Below, in pieces: positions 17,647-27,380 of a DNA stretch of 64,000 bases. Source of the stretch: Stentor roeselii (Eukaryota > Ciliophora > Heterotrichea > Heterotrichida > Stentoridae); contig RSEH01000024.1 of the NCBI GenBank assembly GCA_006503475.1, forward strand, positions 124,001-188,000. The letters are read 5' to 3'. The notes below the pieces were generated by a model. That model was not told the origin of the DNA and did not search any database. It saw only the letters and a list, made by a program, of their open reading frames with translations. A program made the translations under genes and the position numbers. The stretch's first letter is position 1, and each line of letters starts with the position of its first letter.

Positions 17647-19947
17647 TTACGAAATCAATCCTAAATGAATTTCGACCTCCTTAGCCTTCCTAATCCTCGC
17701 CTCTCTTTTCGCCGTATTTTTTTCAAGTTTCATCAATTCCATATAATCCTTAATAGCCAGAAGTCCTTCAGCCTTATTTCTTCCAATTTTTCCTGAAAAT
17801 TTTGCAATGTAATACAAAAACTTCGGCTTTGAACAGACACAAAAACTGCTCACGTCGCCTTCACCCGGTGAAAAAATACTCTCAGCCTGAGAGTCGTCTT
17901 GATCGACGTTGATTGCAAGACTACTGAACTTCTTGTAACACTTTCCTTCTTTCTTCTGCACGCGACGCGCTGGCGCGGAGCTAATTGGAAGTGCTTTATC
18001 CTCACTGATCTTATGAGTGGCTTCCTTCAGATTCAGATTTAAAACACTTACTTGAGGCTTGGGTTTAAAAACCTGTTGATTTGTGTCAATTTTACTAAAA
18101 GCATTCGCTAAGTCCTGTAAGTTTTCCGCCATCTGCAGTGAAAGACAGTAAGGAAGGTGCAGGTAAGGCAAAGGTGGAAGCATTTTCGCGAGAATCCTTA
18201 AAACGTAGAAGCATTTGTTGTAATGAGAACTTTTGAACATGAACTTTGCGTATAAAAGGTTGGCCCTTACCCAGACCTGAGTCGGGATCTGGCTGTTCTT
18301 CGCTCGAGCCAGAAGCCCTTTGAAGATCCCTTCGCTGTTCAACGGGTCGTATTCCAGAAGCTTGAAAAAGGCGGAAGTCTCGAGACGTGAAGTGGAAATC
18401 ATTGTTTTTAAAAGAGAAATCGCTTCAGATCGGTTTTCAAGTAAGTAAAGCAGGTCAGCGGTCAGCAGGTCTGCAGTGGGTCGGTGAAAATCGCGGATTT
18501 CTTCACAGTCCTGCAAGTCATCTTGAGTCACTTTCCTTGAATGGATTTTTTCTTGAATGTTGTGAATTTTTACCACGAAAGGTTGAAGTTCGTACATTTT
18601 TTTCTCGGTTTCTGTCTTTTTCTTGAACTTTTGACCTTTAGCTACCATTTCAGTAAGTTTAAAAGCGTATTTGAAGCTTTGAGGAAATTGTCGAGTGAGC
18701 CAATATGATTTAAACAGCAGGTAGTAAATGTTTATTCTTCGAGAATCGTCTGAAAGTCGTAATAACTCACGAAGGTTCCCTTTTGCAACTCCTGCATATG
18801 CGAAGTCCTCGGACAATACACAGTATTTTGAAAGCGCGTAAAGAAAAATAGGGAAATTTGGATGTTCGACGTATTTTTTATGTAGAAGTTCAATGCAGTT
18901 AGTGAATTCGCCGCTGTAGTAATAAGACTTTGCAAGGTTGAGACAAAATATTATGTAAAAATTCTCGAAGTCAGATGATGTTATCTTTATGAAAGCTTCA
19001 ACTGCGACTTCTTTGGACCTGTCGTATTTTTTCTTGGAGAAAAAAAGGTTCCAAGACAGGTAAAACGGCTCTGGACGTGTCGGGTAAGTCGACATCAACT
19101 CAAGTAAGAAACTTTCAGCATCTTTATTCGATTCTTTCAGAAGAATCTGGCACCAGGCAAGAAGTCCATAATATTCATTCATTTTCTTGATTTTCGATGC
19201 GTAGAACCTGGAAGGTTCGATTTCTTCACCAATGATAAGAACTCCTAAAAGTGAAATTTCCATTATGCACCACAGTCCTTCAATAGAACTCTGCAAATTA
19301 ACCACTTTATTTACAATTTTCATCAAATAGTCCCTTTTCGATAAATTCGACCTGGTCGAGCAACAAGAAGAACTTCTTTCTTTAGTTTTCGAGAAATTAT
19401 TAAGAGACTTGATCATTGCCATTGACTTCCAGATTTTGTATTGGTCTACTTTTGGAGCCAATACTTTTGCCTTATTGAAAAAGTGGATGGCTTTCACGAA
19501 GTCACTTTCATGGCAATGAAGTCTGCCTAATTTAAAGTAATCTTCATGGCTCTTCCCTGATGGATTCCTTGGGTCAGGCCTGTAAGATGCTAGGTTGATG
19601 AACTCTATATCAGGAATCATGTTCTTTACTGAAGTCCTGCTTAACAGGAACCAGATAATCGGCGAAAATTGATCAAGATGGTCTTCAGAAGACTGCTCAG
19701 TTATTTCATCTATCTGGTCAACTGGTAACTTTAGTTTAAAGCTCGCTAGTTTACTTTGAGTTGGAATCGAAATCATTTCTGGAGAAGTTTCAGGTTTCTC
19801 ACCTGTTTTGTGACTCCTTCTACGAAGTTTACGATTTTTTGAATTGATTTTAATGACTTTCAGCAGCTCTGAACTGAAATCGTTGTTGGGACTCTTGGGG
19901 GGTTGACCTAGATGATTTTGTCCTGAAGTTTTCAAAGTTTGAGCCAT
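17647..19947 (-). CDS. large TPR-repeat protein, 766 aa
   Basis: The N-terminal 110 residues are polar and probably disordered. Residues about 120-650 form many helical hairpins of TPR type, for example HEDYFKLGRLHCHESDFVKAIHFFNKAKVLAP, NLAKSYYYSGEFTNCIELL and RANLLYAKFMFKSSHYNKCFYVLRIL. A variable acidic linker and a charged helical tail follow. The general shape recalls TPR subunits of the anaphase-promoting complex or BBSome, but no subfamily motif is certain, so it is left unnamed. The start is the ATG at 19947; a TTG seven codons upstream is not needed. It diverges from the next gene by 70 bp. Confidence 0.75.
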   Translation of the reverse strand: MAQTLKTSGQNHLGQPPKSPNNDFSSELLKVIKINSKNRKLRRRSHKTGEKPETSPEMISIPTQSKLASFKLKLPVDQIDEITEQSSEDHLDQFSPIIWFLLSRTSVKNMIPDIEFINLASYRPDPRNPSGKSHEDYFKLGRLHCHESDFVKAIHFFNKAKVLAPKVDQYKIWKSMAMIKSLNNFSKTKERSSSCCSTRSNLSKRDYLMKIVNKVVNLQSSIEGLWCIMEISLLGVLIIGEEIEPSRFYASKIKKMNEYYGLLAWCQILLKESNKDAESFLLELMSTYPTRPEPFYLSWNLFFSKKKYDRSKEVAVEAFIKITSSDFENFYIIFCLNLAKSYYYSGEFTNCIELLHKKYVEHPNFPIFLYALSKYCVLSEDFAYAGVAKGNLRELLRLSDDSRRINIYYLLFKSYWLTRQFPQSFKYAFKLTEMVAKGQKFKKKTETEKKMYELQPFVVKIHNIQEKIHSRKVTQDDLQDCEEIRDFHRPTADLLTADLLYLLENRSEAISLLKTMISTSRLETSAFFKLLEYDPLNSEGIFKGLLARAKNSQIPTQVWVRANLLYAKFMFKSSHYNKCFYVLRILAKMLPPLPYLHLPYCLSLQMAENLQDLANAFSKIDTNQQVFKPKPQVSVLNLNLKEATHKISEDKALPISSAPARRVQKKEGKCYKKFSSLAINVDQDDSQAESIFSPGEGDVSSFCVCSKPKFLYYIAKFSGKIGRNKAEGLLAIKDYMELMKLEKNTAKREARIRKAKEVEIHLGLIS

Positions 19948-20017
19948 TTTTAAGAAAGGTTTTAGCAAAAAGTATCAATTTTATCTAATTAAAGGCTTCT
20001 TCAAATAAACTCGGTTA

Positions 20018-20677
20018 ATGCTAAATGAAAAGCAACTGAAATACTATCAAAATTCTTCATTCGAAAAAAGAAGACCTTCAGTCCAGCCCAGCTCAAAACA
20101 ATTCTCGAATTTTCTGAACTACCCGACACAGATTTCTTCTCTTCAAAGATACTCTTTCGTAAAAACCCGTCGATCACAAAATATTCGGTCCTCTCAGATG
20201 AAAACTAAAATTTTCGAAGAAACCCGCAACAAAAACTTGACTCCTGATCTAAAAGTAGGAAATTCTAGTCTCCTGGTCGATACTTCACCAAGTCCTAAAA
20301 TACGTTTTCGGGTAAAACTTCCTAGTTTAAAGTTTTCTGAAGAAATAGAAGAAAGTGACTGGATCAAAACAATGGTTTCAAAAGTTTCGACAAAAACGCC
20401 TATTGAAAGAGAAGATGTTGGATTCAGTCACCAAGAAACTCAGACAGACTCTAGCCTTGAGAAGCTTATTCGAGATGAAAAATGGACAACACGTCAAATT
20501 CAAGTAAATCGTTGCGGTTTGACAGTGTTAAAAGGCAAAGACATCTCAAAATTACTTGAAAATTTTCCCTTAACCCCAACACCTGAACTGAAATCTTCAA
20601 AAGAAGTAAAAATTTTCAAAAAAAGTTTAAAAACCTTGAAACCTAAACCATTTAAAGTTTCTGAATCTTTTCATTAA
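20018..20677 (+). CDS. hypothetical disordered protein, 219 aa
   Basis: No family is recognised. The protein is basic and polar, rich in Ser, Lys, Thr and Phe, with little predicted structure. A central QETQTD motif (about residue 145) fits the TQT core bound by dynein light chain LC8, which is an inference from the motif alone. The C-terminal half has possible helical segments followed by repeated Lys-Pro/Phe patterns (LKTLKPKPFK). The start ATG is 70 bp from the divergent TPR gene, and calcineurin A follows 59 bp downstream on the same strand. Confidence 0.6.
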   Translation: MLNEKQLKYYQNSSFEKRRPSVQPSSKQFSNFLNYPTQISSLQRYSFVKTRRSQNIRSSQMKTKIFEETRNKNLTPDLKVGNSSLLVDTSPSPKIRFRVKLPSLKFSEEIEESDWIKTMVSKVSTKTPIEREDVGFSHQETQTDSSLEKLIRDEKWTTRQIQVNRCGLTVLKGKDISKLLENFPLTPTPELKSSKEVKIFKKSLKTLKPKPFKVSESFH

Positions 20678-20736
20678 AAAGACATTCAAAAAGTTTCTAA
20701 AATAAACCTCTAATCAATCCTATTAAGTCAATAAAA

Positions 20737-22125
20737 ATGGACCCAATGAAAGACCCACTTCACGACAGATTTTTACAAGACTTGCCAGCTCCTCCAAGTG
20801 AGCCGATATCTCGAGAGTTGCTTTACAAGCCAGGTACAACTCTTCCAAACAGTAAAGAGCTTCAAAGCCACTTGCATAAAGAAGGAAGAGTGAGTAAATT
20901 AGACTGCTTGCAAATAGTAAACCAAACAACGAATTTGCTCTTGTCAGAGAAAAACTTGTTAGAGTTGATGGACCCTGTTACGATTGTAGGCGATATTCAT
21001 GGACAGTTCTATGACTTGCTCAGGATATTTGAATTGGGAGGCAATATTGAGGACACGAAGTATCTTTTTCTTGGGGACTACGTCGATAGAGGCTCGTTTT
21101 CGGTTGAAGTCATTCTTTTGCTGTACTCGCTCAAGTTGAACTACCCTGATAGGATTTTCTTGCTTAGAGGAAATCATGAATGTCGGCAGATGTCGAGTTT
21201 TTTTAATTTTCGAGCTGAATGTCTTCACAAATTTGATATTGAAGTTTATGATGCAATTATGAATAGCTTTGATGCTATGCCAATTGCTTGCATTGTCAAT
21301 AATAAGTTTATTGCGGTTCATGGAGGCATTTCACCCGAACTTACTTCTATGCAGGATATTATTGGATTGCAAAGAGTCACTGAACCTCCTAGGTCTGGAC
21401 TTTTTTGTGATTTGCTCTGGTCTGACCCGGTGGATAATGACTCTGGACAGCTGCCTGAAAGGTTTAAGGCTAATGATGTTAGAGGGTGCAGCTACTGCTA
21501 CGGTTCAGTGGCAGTAAATGCATTCTTAAAGAAATCCAAGCTTTTATCAGTTCTCAGAGCACACGAAGTGCAAATCGACGGTTACAAAATGCATAAATGG
21601 AATGGTTCAACAGGTTTCCCAGTAGTAATAACAATCTTCTCAGCTCCCAACTACTGCGACGTCTACAACAACAAAGGAGCAGTAGTTAAGTTCAACAACA
21701 ACGTGTTAAACATCCAACAATACAACTACACGGTGCATCCTTACATATTACCAAATTTTATGGATATCTTCAGCTGGAGTATTCCCTTTGTCATTGAAAA
21801 AGTGATGGAAATGTTATACGAAATCATTAAAATCGATGAAACAAACACTCCTAATGCAAAAAACAAAAATGTTAGCATCGCTTATGATCATCCTAAAGCT
21901 GAAATTTTCAGAAATAAGGTCAGAGCTGTTTCGAAAATGATGAAAATGTTGAAAACTTTAAGAGAGGATAAAGAAGTTGTTTTACAGCTTAAAGGACTTT
22001 GTCCTGATAATAAAATTCCAAGAGGACTTTTGCAGCTTGGACGTGATGCTATGGTTGGAGCTGTTGATGCGTTTAAACAGGTGAAAGAATGGGATATCAG
22101 AAATGAAAGAAGGCCGAATAATTAA
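20737..22125 (+). CDS. CNA: calcineurin catalytic subunit A (PP2B), 462 aa
   Basis: This Ser/Thr phosphatase has all the PPP-family metal and substrate motifs: GDIHGQ, GDYVDRG, RGNHECRQ, HGGISPEL and the late FSAPNYCDVYNN. After the catalytic core (about residues 45-345) comes the amphipathic calcineurin-B-binding helix (LPNFMDIFSWSIPFVIEKV). A calmodulin-binding region like that of animal CnA follows (RNKVRAVSKMMKMLKTLRE, then LKGLCP). The C-terminal ERRPN resembles the autoinhibitory segment ERMPP. The protein is therefore a full Ca2+/calmodulin-dependent phosphatase, not PP1 or PP2A. The gene is followed by a long AT-rich gap. Confidence 0.95.
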   Translation: MDPMKDPLHDRFLQDLPAPPSEPISRELLYKPGTTLPNSKELQSHLHKEGRVSKLDCLQIVNQTTNLLLSEKNLLELMDPVTIVGDIHGQFYDLLRIFELGGNIEDTKYLFLGDYVDRGSFSVEVILLLYSLKLNYPDRIFLLRGNHECRQMSSFFNFRAECLHKFDIEVYDAIMNSFDAMPIACIVNNKFIAVHGGISPELTSMQDIIGLQRVTEPPRSGLFCDLLWSDPVDNDSGQLPERFKANDVRGCSYCYGSVAVNAFLKKSKLLSVLRAHEVQIDGYKMHKWNGSTGFPVVITIFSAPNYCDVYNNKGAVVKFNNNVLNIQQYNYTVHPYILPNFMDIFSWSIPFVIEKVMEMLYEIIKIDETNTPNAKNKNVSIAYDHPKAEIFRNKVRAVSKMMKMLKTLREDKEVVLQLKGLCPDNKIPRGLLQLGRDAMVGAVDAFKQVKEWDIRNERRPNN

Positions 22126-22921
22126 TAGGAATAAGTGATTAGGAAGTTTGATCTGATATTGAATTTTTATATTTTTAAGAAATATATTGAAAAAATCTTA
22201 TTGTAAGAATCGATAAAGATATCAAAGATTTGATTATTTATAGTGTTTTGGGTTCTTAATCAATATTTAAATTCAGAATACATTAAAGTATAAATATTTT
22301 CAATTCTTCCATAATCAACTTTTAATTCTTATTATACCTTACTTAATATAACAGAACTTTGACAAAACTGCTGAGAATAAACCCATATTTCTTTGAAAAT
22401 AGCTGAGCTTCTTTCCATAGCAACTCAAAAGATTTTCAATTCTAAAAAAATTTACTATAATAGTAAATCCGTCTAAATTTTCAAAATTTTCAAAATTTTC
22501 TCAAATTTTCCAAATCATTCAGCCAAACTTGCCCAACTATTTTCATTCCCTCAAATCTTCATAAATCTAAAAGAAATCAATTAACCTTCCTCTAAAAAAA
22601 TTTCGAATATTTACTTTTTCCAAGCGAAACTAAATCACTTAAATCTGAATTGAAATTACCATTCCCTTCAATTTTTCAAATCTTTCAATTCAAAACGAAA
22701 TGATTCCATATTATATTCCTCGTCTTCCATTAAATAATGAATTTTCCACCATTTATTTTTAAGTTAATTTTCAGTGCACTTAGTTCCAATTTTTTTCGAA
22801 GTCTTAAAATTTCAAGAAAACTTCAAATCTTCAGTCTTTTCACTCAACTCTTGATCTAAGCCTGTGTTAAAATTTTGAAAGTAATGATAATTTGTGGTTT
22901 ATCGACTAATGATAATAAAAA
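22126..22921. other. intergenic region, low-complexity AT-rich
   Basis: This 796-bp gap lies between calcineurin A and the zinc-finger gene. It is composed of A/T runs and irregular repeats of CAAAATTTT near 22480-22510. All frames are closed. No tRNA, snoRNA box pair or conserved frame was seen. It probably contains the promoter of the zinc-finger gene. Confidence 0.6.
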
Positions 22922-23293
22922 ATGAAAGGCCTTATTGAATTCAAAGTAACCACTTTCTGCTGCATGATCAACGACTGCAACAAGTTCTATGTCACTAAGT
23001 TTAACCTGAAGAGACACATGAGAATTCACCACTTGAAAAATCTGAACTATTCATGCGAACTTTGTGGAAAATCATTTGTCAGCAAACAGAATCTCAGGGA
23101 GCATAGCTATACGCATACTGGGGAAAAGCCTTACAAGTGTCCGATGTGTGAGGAACACTTTAGGCAGATTAGTCAATTATCAGTTCATAAGAGGAATCAC
23201 AAGTTAGAAAAAATAGGAATTGGGAAATTTGCTGAAGAACTTAAAGACGAGCCTGATTTCATAGCTGATGATTTTTACATTCAAACGTTCTAA
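22922..23293 (+). CDS. C2H2 zinc-finger protein, 123 aa
   Basis: Three tandem C2H2 fingers make up most of the protein: an N-terminal finger with a C-x4/5-C pair and HMRIHH, a second beginning CELCGKSF, and a third beginning CPMCEEHF. The second and third are joined by the canonical linker HTGEKPYKC. An acidic tail of about 30 residues follows. The HTGEKPY linker indicates DNA binding, so this is a likely small transcription factor. C2H2 proteins of this compact type are uncommon in such dense ciliate gene runs. The start ATG is preceded by a long non-coding gap that may carry regulatory sites. Confidence 0.9.
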   Translation: MKGLIEFKVTTFCCMINDCNKFYVTKFNLKRHMRIHHLKNLNYSCELCGKSFVSKQNLREHSYTHTGEKPYKCPMCEEHFRQISQLSVHKRNHKLEKIGIGKFAEELKDEPDFIADDFYIQTF

Positions 23294-23435
23294 TAAATAA
23301 TTTTAATCATTAAAAGAATTAGGTTTGGTGAAAATTTTAGTTTATGAATCTTTACAATTCTAAAATGCATCTTTATTAAAGTATCTTAATGATATATTAA
23401 TTTAGTAAGAACTTAACCATTTACAATTAAATACA

Positions 23436-24455
23436 TTATATATAAGTCAATACATCTTGGACGAGACTATTTGGAAGTCTTTTTATACAATCTTTTTTAC
23501 AGTACTTTTTCGTAAAAAGCATAGTTTTACAGTTCTGCCATCTTCTGAACTCATTCAAAAATTTCAAGCATTTTTCCCTCAGGTTTTCGTTGGAAATTTC
23601 TAAAATGTCTTTAGCTTTCAAAATTCTTGCATAATACATCTCGAGGAGTAAATCAGGTCTGTCATATATGACTGAGATGTAGACTGCATCAGACCTTAAT
23701 TCAGATTCACAGTACTTTAAAATAGTTTTAGAACTGATTTCAAGTGTTAGTAAAATAACCAATCGACTCATGTTTCTTTCTTTAACGCATTCCAAGACGA
23801 CTATGGCCATTTCTTCACTTTTGCATGATTTAAGAATATTGTATAATTCTTGAAAGACACATTTTTCCTTAAATTCACTTTTTTCTAGAATAAAAGAAGC
23901 TAGTTCTTTATGTCCTTCTTCAATGGTCAGCTGTAGACAGTTTTTATATATACATGTCCAGACCTGACTATCTAAAAGGTTAGCCAAAAGAGCGAAAATG
24001 GAAAAGTGTCCAAATTTGGCACAAAGTTGAATTGGAATTTGTTTGGACTTGTTTTTTTTATACAAATCAGCCCCATTAGAAACAAAAAAGTAAGCAATAT
24101 CATATTGGTTATATTTACAAGCCACCGCAAGTGGAGTGTTTCCTGCGAAATCTTTAGATTCAATGCTTTTCGGCCAGAGAGCTACGAGTTTCTGTACATT
24201 CTCGAGCTTTCCATGCTTCGAAGCGATGTGAACAGCAAGTTTTTTTAAGTTTTGAGTGGTTTTTGAGGGTTTAAGTTTCATGATATTTACAAGATCTTGA
24301 ATCAGATCGGGAGTAGGTGAGTACTTAGCAGCCAGATGAAGGATAGTCTTACCACTTTTCCCGAAAATGCTTTTTGATGGCACATTTATGATCTCTTGAA
24401 TAGAATTCGAGGAGATATGCATTATGAGCTCACCTTTAGAAGGTAGCTTTGCCAT
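23436..24455 (-). CDS. ankyrin-repeat protein, 339 aa
   Basis: Ankyrin repeats cover about residues 25-170. Units such as GKTILHLAAKYSPTPDLIQDLV, LAVHIASKHGKLENVQKLV, GNTPLAVACKYNQYDIAYFFVSNGADL and QIPIQLCAKFGHFSIFALL are visible. The C-terminal half is helical and Cys-rich without repeats, possibly degenerate ankyrin units. No catalytic domain is present, so it is probably a protein-interaction scaffold. It is divergent from the NOPCHAP1-like gene (158 bp) and convergent with the zinc-finger gene (142 bp). Confidence 0.85.
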   Translation of the reverse strand: MAKLPSKGELIMHISSNSIQEIINVPSKSIFGKSGKTILHLAAKYSPTPDLIQDLVNIMKLKPSKTTQNLKKLAVHIASKHGKLENVQKLVALWPKSIESKDFAGNTPLAVACKYNQYDIAYFFVSNGADLYKKNKSKQIPIQLCAKFGHFSIFALLANLLDSQVWTCIYKNCLQLTIEEGHKELASFILEKSEFKEKCVFQELYNILKSCKSEEMAIVVLECVKERNMSRLVILLTLEISSKTILKYCESELRSDAVYISVIYDRPDLLLEMYYARILKAKDILEISNENLREKCLKFLNEFRRWQNCKTMLFTKKYCKKDCIKRLPNSLVQDVLTYI

Positions 24456-24613
24456 TATTAAATTGGATGATAAGAATTGTTTGAAAGATAGGTCTTGACC
24501 TAAGTTAAATTCGGAGTTATTTGATTGGATGAAAATCGAAAAAAGCCAAATTTAATCAAACCTTTTTTTTCCAGCATATCTTAGAACATCCACGACTTTT
24601 TTAAACTTAGAAA

Positions 24614-24913
24614 ATGAGAAGTTTGAGTCTCTATCTGAGAGTTAATAAGTTATATATGGAAAGAAAGACTGTCCTTGATAAAGTCAAAGACTTCCTGAAA
24701 CAAGCTGAAATCGACGACCCTGCACCTGTCCCTTTAGAAGTTGATGGTGACGGGCCGTTTATTGAGATGGAGCTCGGCCTAGGAGTTTACGACGTGAAGG
24801 ACCCAAGTGGATTGAAAGTTGATAGCGTTGGTGTCTTAGTCCCAGAGCTGCTTGAACAAGACTTAGAAGACAGCCCAGGTCCCCTTATAGAAGAAATAAA
24901 ATCAACTAAATAA
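24614..24913 (+). CDS. NOPCHAP1-like protein (DUF4598), 99 aa
   Basis: This short acidic protein has an N-terminal amphipathic helix (VLDKVKDFLKQAE), then a segment ending in IEMELGLGVYDVKD. The combination of a helix and an I-x-M-x-L-G-L-G-V motif matches the NOPCHAP1/C12orf45 family, which links the R2TP chaperone to NOP58 during box C/D snoRNP assembly. The match is from motif memory only. The gene ends two bases before the stop codon of the convergent neighbour, which supports that it is a real compact gene. Confidence 0.55.
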   Translation: MRSLSLYLRVNKLYMERKTVLDKVKDFLKQAEIDDPAPVPLEVDGDGPFIEMELGLGVYDVKDPSGLKVDSVGVLVPELLEQDLEDSPGPLIEEIKSTK

Positions 24914-24915
24914 TA

Positions 24916-26100
24916 TTAACTCTCATCTGAATTCAAAGAGAACCCTTCAGCTTTTTTAATCTTTCGAGCTTCATGTCTTTCTTTTTCAGATAATCCTGAA
25001 AATTTGTCTTTTTTTGAAGAGGGTTTTTCGTTTCTTGTGTTTTTTACGGCAGCAGAAGCGATTAGAGTATCAATCAATTTTTTTAGTTTTTCTGAATGGG
25101 TTGTGTAGTAATACTTCCAGCCTTCAATGAACTTGGTGTAAAATCCTTCATTTCCAATCATTCCTACACCTGAGTAAGGAAAAATACCATGTTTGATGAA
25201 GTAAGGTTCGATGAACAGGCCAAGCATGAGTTCGACCAAGACATGTTTTTCCAAATATTCTAGCAACGAGCACTCAAACTTAGGAGGCGGTATGTCCATA
25301 AATGACTTGATTTCAACTGGTTCAGGTCTCAGATTTTGCCATTCTTCTTCCAAAGTCTTTAAATTATTGTGATCAACGACAGCTGCAATAAGCTTATAAG
25401 TGCCTGCGAGCTGTTTCAGCAACTCAGCCATATATTCACTTTTCGGTCGCAACATCAGATCCGGGTCGAGTTTTCTGAAGTCAAAATCATGATTTTTATC
25501 CTCAAGTTCATCAAAAAACTGCAAAAAAGCCTCATTTAAAGTCCTCAACTCAACCGCTCTCACAACCCTGTCCCTATAAATCAATTCAGGAATATCAGCA
25601 GCGACGCTACAACCAACAACAGAAGGATTATTCGCATGAAACAAAAGAGCACTAAAAAAGCAATCCGCTTGAAACTCTGAATTTCTGACATTAGCAAAAA
25701 ATGAAGGATGTTGAGTATAAACAACATTTGAAGAGTTATAACAAAAATCCCGTCCATTAAGCAGAACACTTCTAAGAAACTTCCCGATTTTTTCATTGTT
25801 CATTAAAGTATCCTGTAAAATTTCAGGTCTTGGGCGAACCAAGAAGTTTCCTCCCTTTCCCTTCAAAAACGACGCCCAACTTGAAGAGAAAGTTGTTGAA
25901 CTTGATATAAAAACTGGGTGATCAGGAGGCACCTGAGTAAAAATGCAATTCGGCTTCATCATCGTCAAAGTCTCAGAAACTTGCATCGCTTGTCCTGGGT
26001 CGTAACGGTCAACAGCCATTACAAGGACAGTGGCTTTGTCAGTGTCGAACCTTTTATACACAAGGTCGGTGAAGCCCCTGTAGATCTTTACAAGTTTCAT
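24916..26100 (-). CDS. possible TraB-like protein, 394 aa
   Basis: No firm family. The N-terminal part has alternating hydrophobic strands and a motif resembling TraB/PrgY (a beta strand followed by a helix and KPNCIFTQVPPD). Further on, EFQADCFFSALLFHANNPSVVGC followed by IPELIYRDRVVR resembles the second TraB motif. TraB proteins are putative metal-dependent proteases or regulators of mitochondrial membranes. The C-terminus is Lys/Ser-rich. The start is the ATG at 26098-26100: the only longer option is a GTG inside the neighbouring gene. The start codon is 4 bp from that of divergent WDR12. Confidence 0.4.
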   Translation of the reverse strand: MKLVKIYRGFTDLVYKRFDTDKATVLVMAVDRYDPGQAMQVSETLTMMKPNCIFTQVPPDHPVFISSSTTFSSSWASFLKGKGGNFLVRPRPEILQDTLMNNEKIGKFLRSVLLNGRDFCYNSSNVVYTQHPSFFANVRNSEFQADCFFSALLFHANNPSVVGCSVAADIPELIYRDRVVRAVELRTLNEAFLQFFDELEDKNHDFDFRKLDPDLMLRPKSEYMAELLKQLAGTYKLIAAVVDHNNLKTLEEEWQNLRPEPVEIKSFMDIPPPKFECSLLEYLEKHVLVELMLGLFIEPYFIKHGIFPYSGVGMIGNEGFYTKFIEGWKYYYTTHSEKLKKLIDTLIASAAVKNTRNEKPSSKKDKFSGLSEKERHEARKIKKAEGFSLNSDES

Positions 26101-26104
26101 ATAA

Positions 26105-27262
26105 ATGGAAGTCGAAGCCACTTTTCACAGTGGTCTGGGCGAAGACTGGCAAGTTCCTGGAAGTTACTTTATTAGTGTTCTTGCTGGCAAAGCGGAGCTA
26201 CAAGCACTGGTGACGGAAATTCTAGGAAAACAAGCAGATCTGGGATTTACTCTTAATGACTTGGCAATTACAGGGTCTTTAGAAGAGTAAATTTTAAACA
26301 GAGCGCTTAATAAGCAGCAGATCTCGACTGAGTCTAAAGTGCGCATCGAGTTTTACATGGAAATTCCTCCTATTCAAAGCAGACACTCAAGTAATGCAGA
26401 GGACTGGGTAAGTCACGTTAAAATCCACGACAAAATCCTTGCTTCTGACTATTCAGGCAGTCTTTCCATTCACTTTCAAGGACAGGTATTAAAAACTGTT
26501 AAAATCGCAGAAGGACCTGTTAAAAGTTTCGATGTTTCTGATGAAGAAATCGTTTTAGCTGGGTTAAAAGGTGATTTTTATTTGACTGACCTTGAGTTGC
26601 AGGTACTTGCTCATGGAAAGACTGAAAGGCTGGAAAAGGTTTGTTGGAGTCCTTTGATGACTACCTTCGCACTTGGAGGCACCACTGGTGGACTGAGTGT
26701 TGGAAGGACTTCAGAGGACAGGGTCACCAAAGGAGCCAAAAGGATCAAAATGAGTCAAGAGTCCCTTAAATGTGACAAGCTTTCATTTGGACACACTGAT
26801 AAAGTCACCGGCCTTGAATGGCCTTTTGTGGAAAGTCTCGTCTCGGCTTCTTGGGATCATCAGATCCTGTCAAGTGATCTCGAAAAAGGCGCAATTGAAA
26901 GCAGTGTCCTTTGTCCAAGGGTAATTCTTATTTAGGCTGTTCAAGCTTTTAGATATGTCGGCAACTTGGCCTTGGCAGGATTCGAAAATGGAGCCGTTTT
27001 TGGATATGACATGAGAAGTACTGGAAAAAGTTTACAGTTTAATTGCAAGTATTGGGTTAGGGCTTTGAGTGTTAATGGAAATGCTGTTGTTGTTGCTGGG
27101 GAAACTGGAGATTTGCAGGTTTTTGATATGAGGTCTTGTGTTGTTGCTAGGGAAGTGATTCAAGCTCATCAGGGAAAAGTTTTGGCTGTTGACTCGAAAG
27201 AGCTGAGAATTGTTTCTGCCGGCGCTGATGGAGTGGTTAGGGAATTCACAATGATGGCTTAG
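26105..27262 (+). CDS. WDR12: ribosome biogenesis WD40 protein WDR12/YTM1, three exons, 375 aa
   Basis: The exons are 26105-26286, 26302-26920 and 26936-27262, joined across two 15-nt introns. The N-terminal NLE (ubiquitin-like) domain occupies about residues 1-75, and seven WD40-like blades follow. The transition IEFYMEIPPIQ...DWVSHVK matches that of WDR12/YTM1 (IEYVEKYTAPQPE...DWISSIK). In the PeBoW complex, WDR12 acts with PES1 and BOP1, and its NLE domain contacts the AAA protein MDN1 to drive 60S maturation. An in-frame TAA directly before the ATG fixes the start. The gap to the divergent start codon is only 4 bp. Confidence 0.9.
26287..26301 (+). other. 15-nt spliceosomal intron
   Basis: The intron is GTAAATTTTAAACAG, the first in WDR12. 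It starts with an in-frame stop once the exon phase is counted, and its removal rejoins the NLE domain to the WD40 part. It has A at intron position 10. Confidence 0.9.
26921..26935 (+). other. 15-nt spliceosomal intron
   Basis: The intron is GTAATTCTTATTTAG, the second in WDR12 (phase 0). Removal restores the WD40 blade AVQAFRYVGNLALAGFENG. It has A at intron position 10. Confidence 0.9.
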
Positions 27263-27380
27263 ATAGAGAGAGATTATTATAGATAATTATAGGAATTATC
27301 AAGGAGATATGAATTTTTAGAGGATTTTGAATTGGTTTTTCATCTTTTGATTTAGGCTGAAATATGGATTATAAAACAAC

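Noticed and set aside
22126-22921. Search for a tRNA or snoRNA in the long gap
   Set aside because: No paired tRNA A and B boxes or C/D box spacing was seen; only A/T-rich low complexity.
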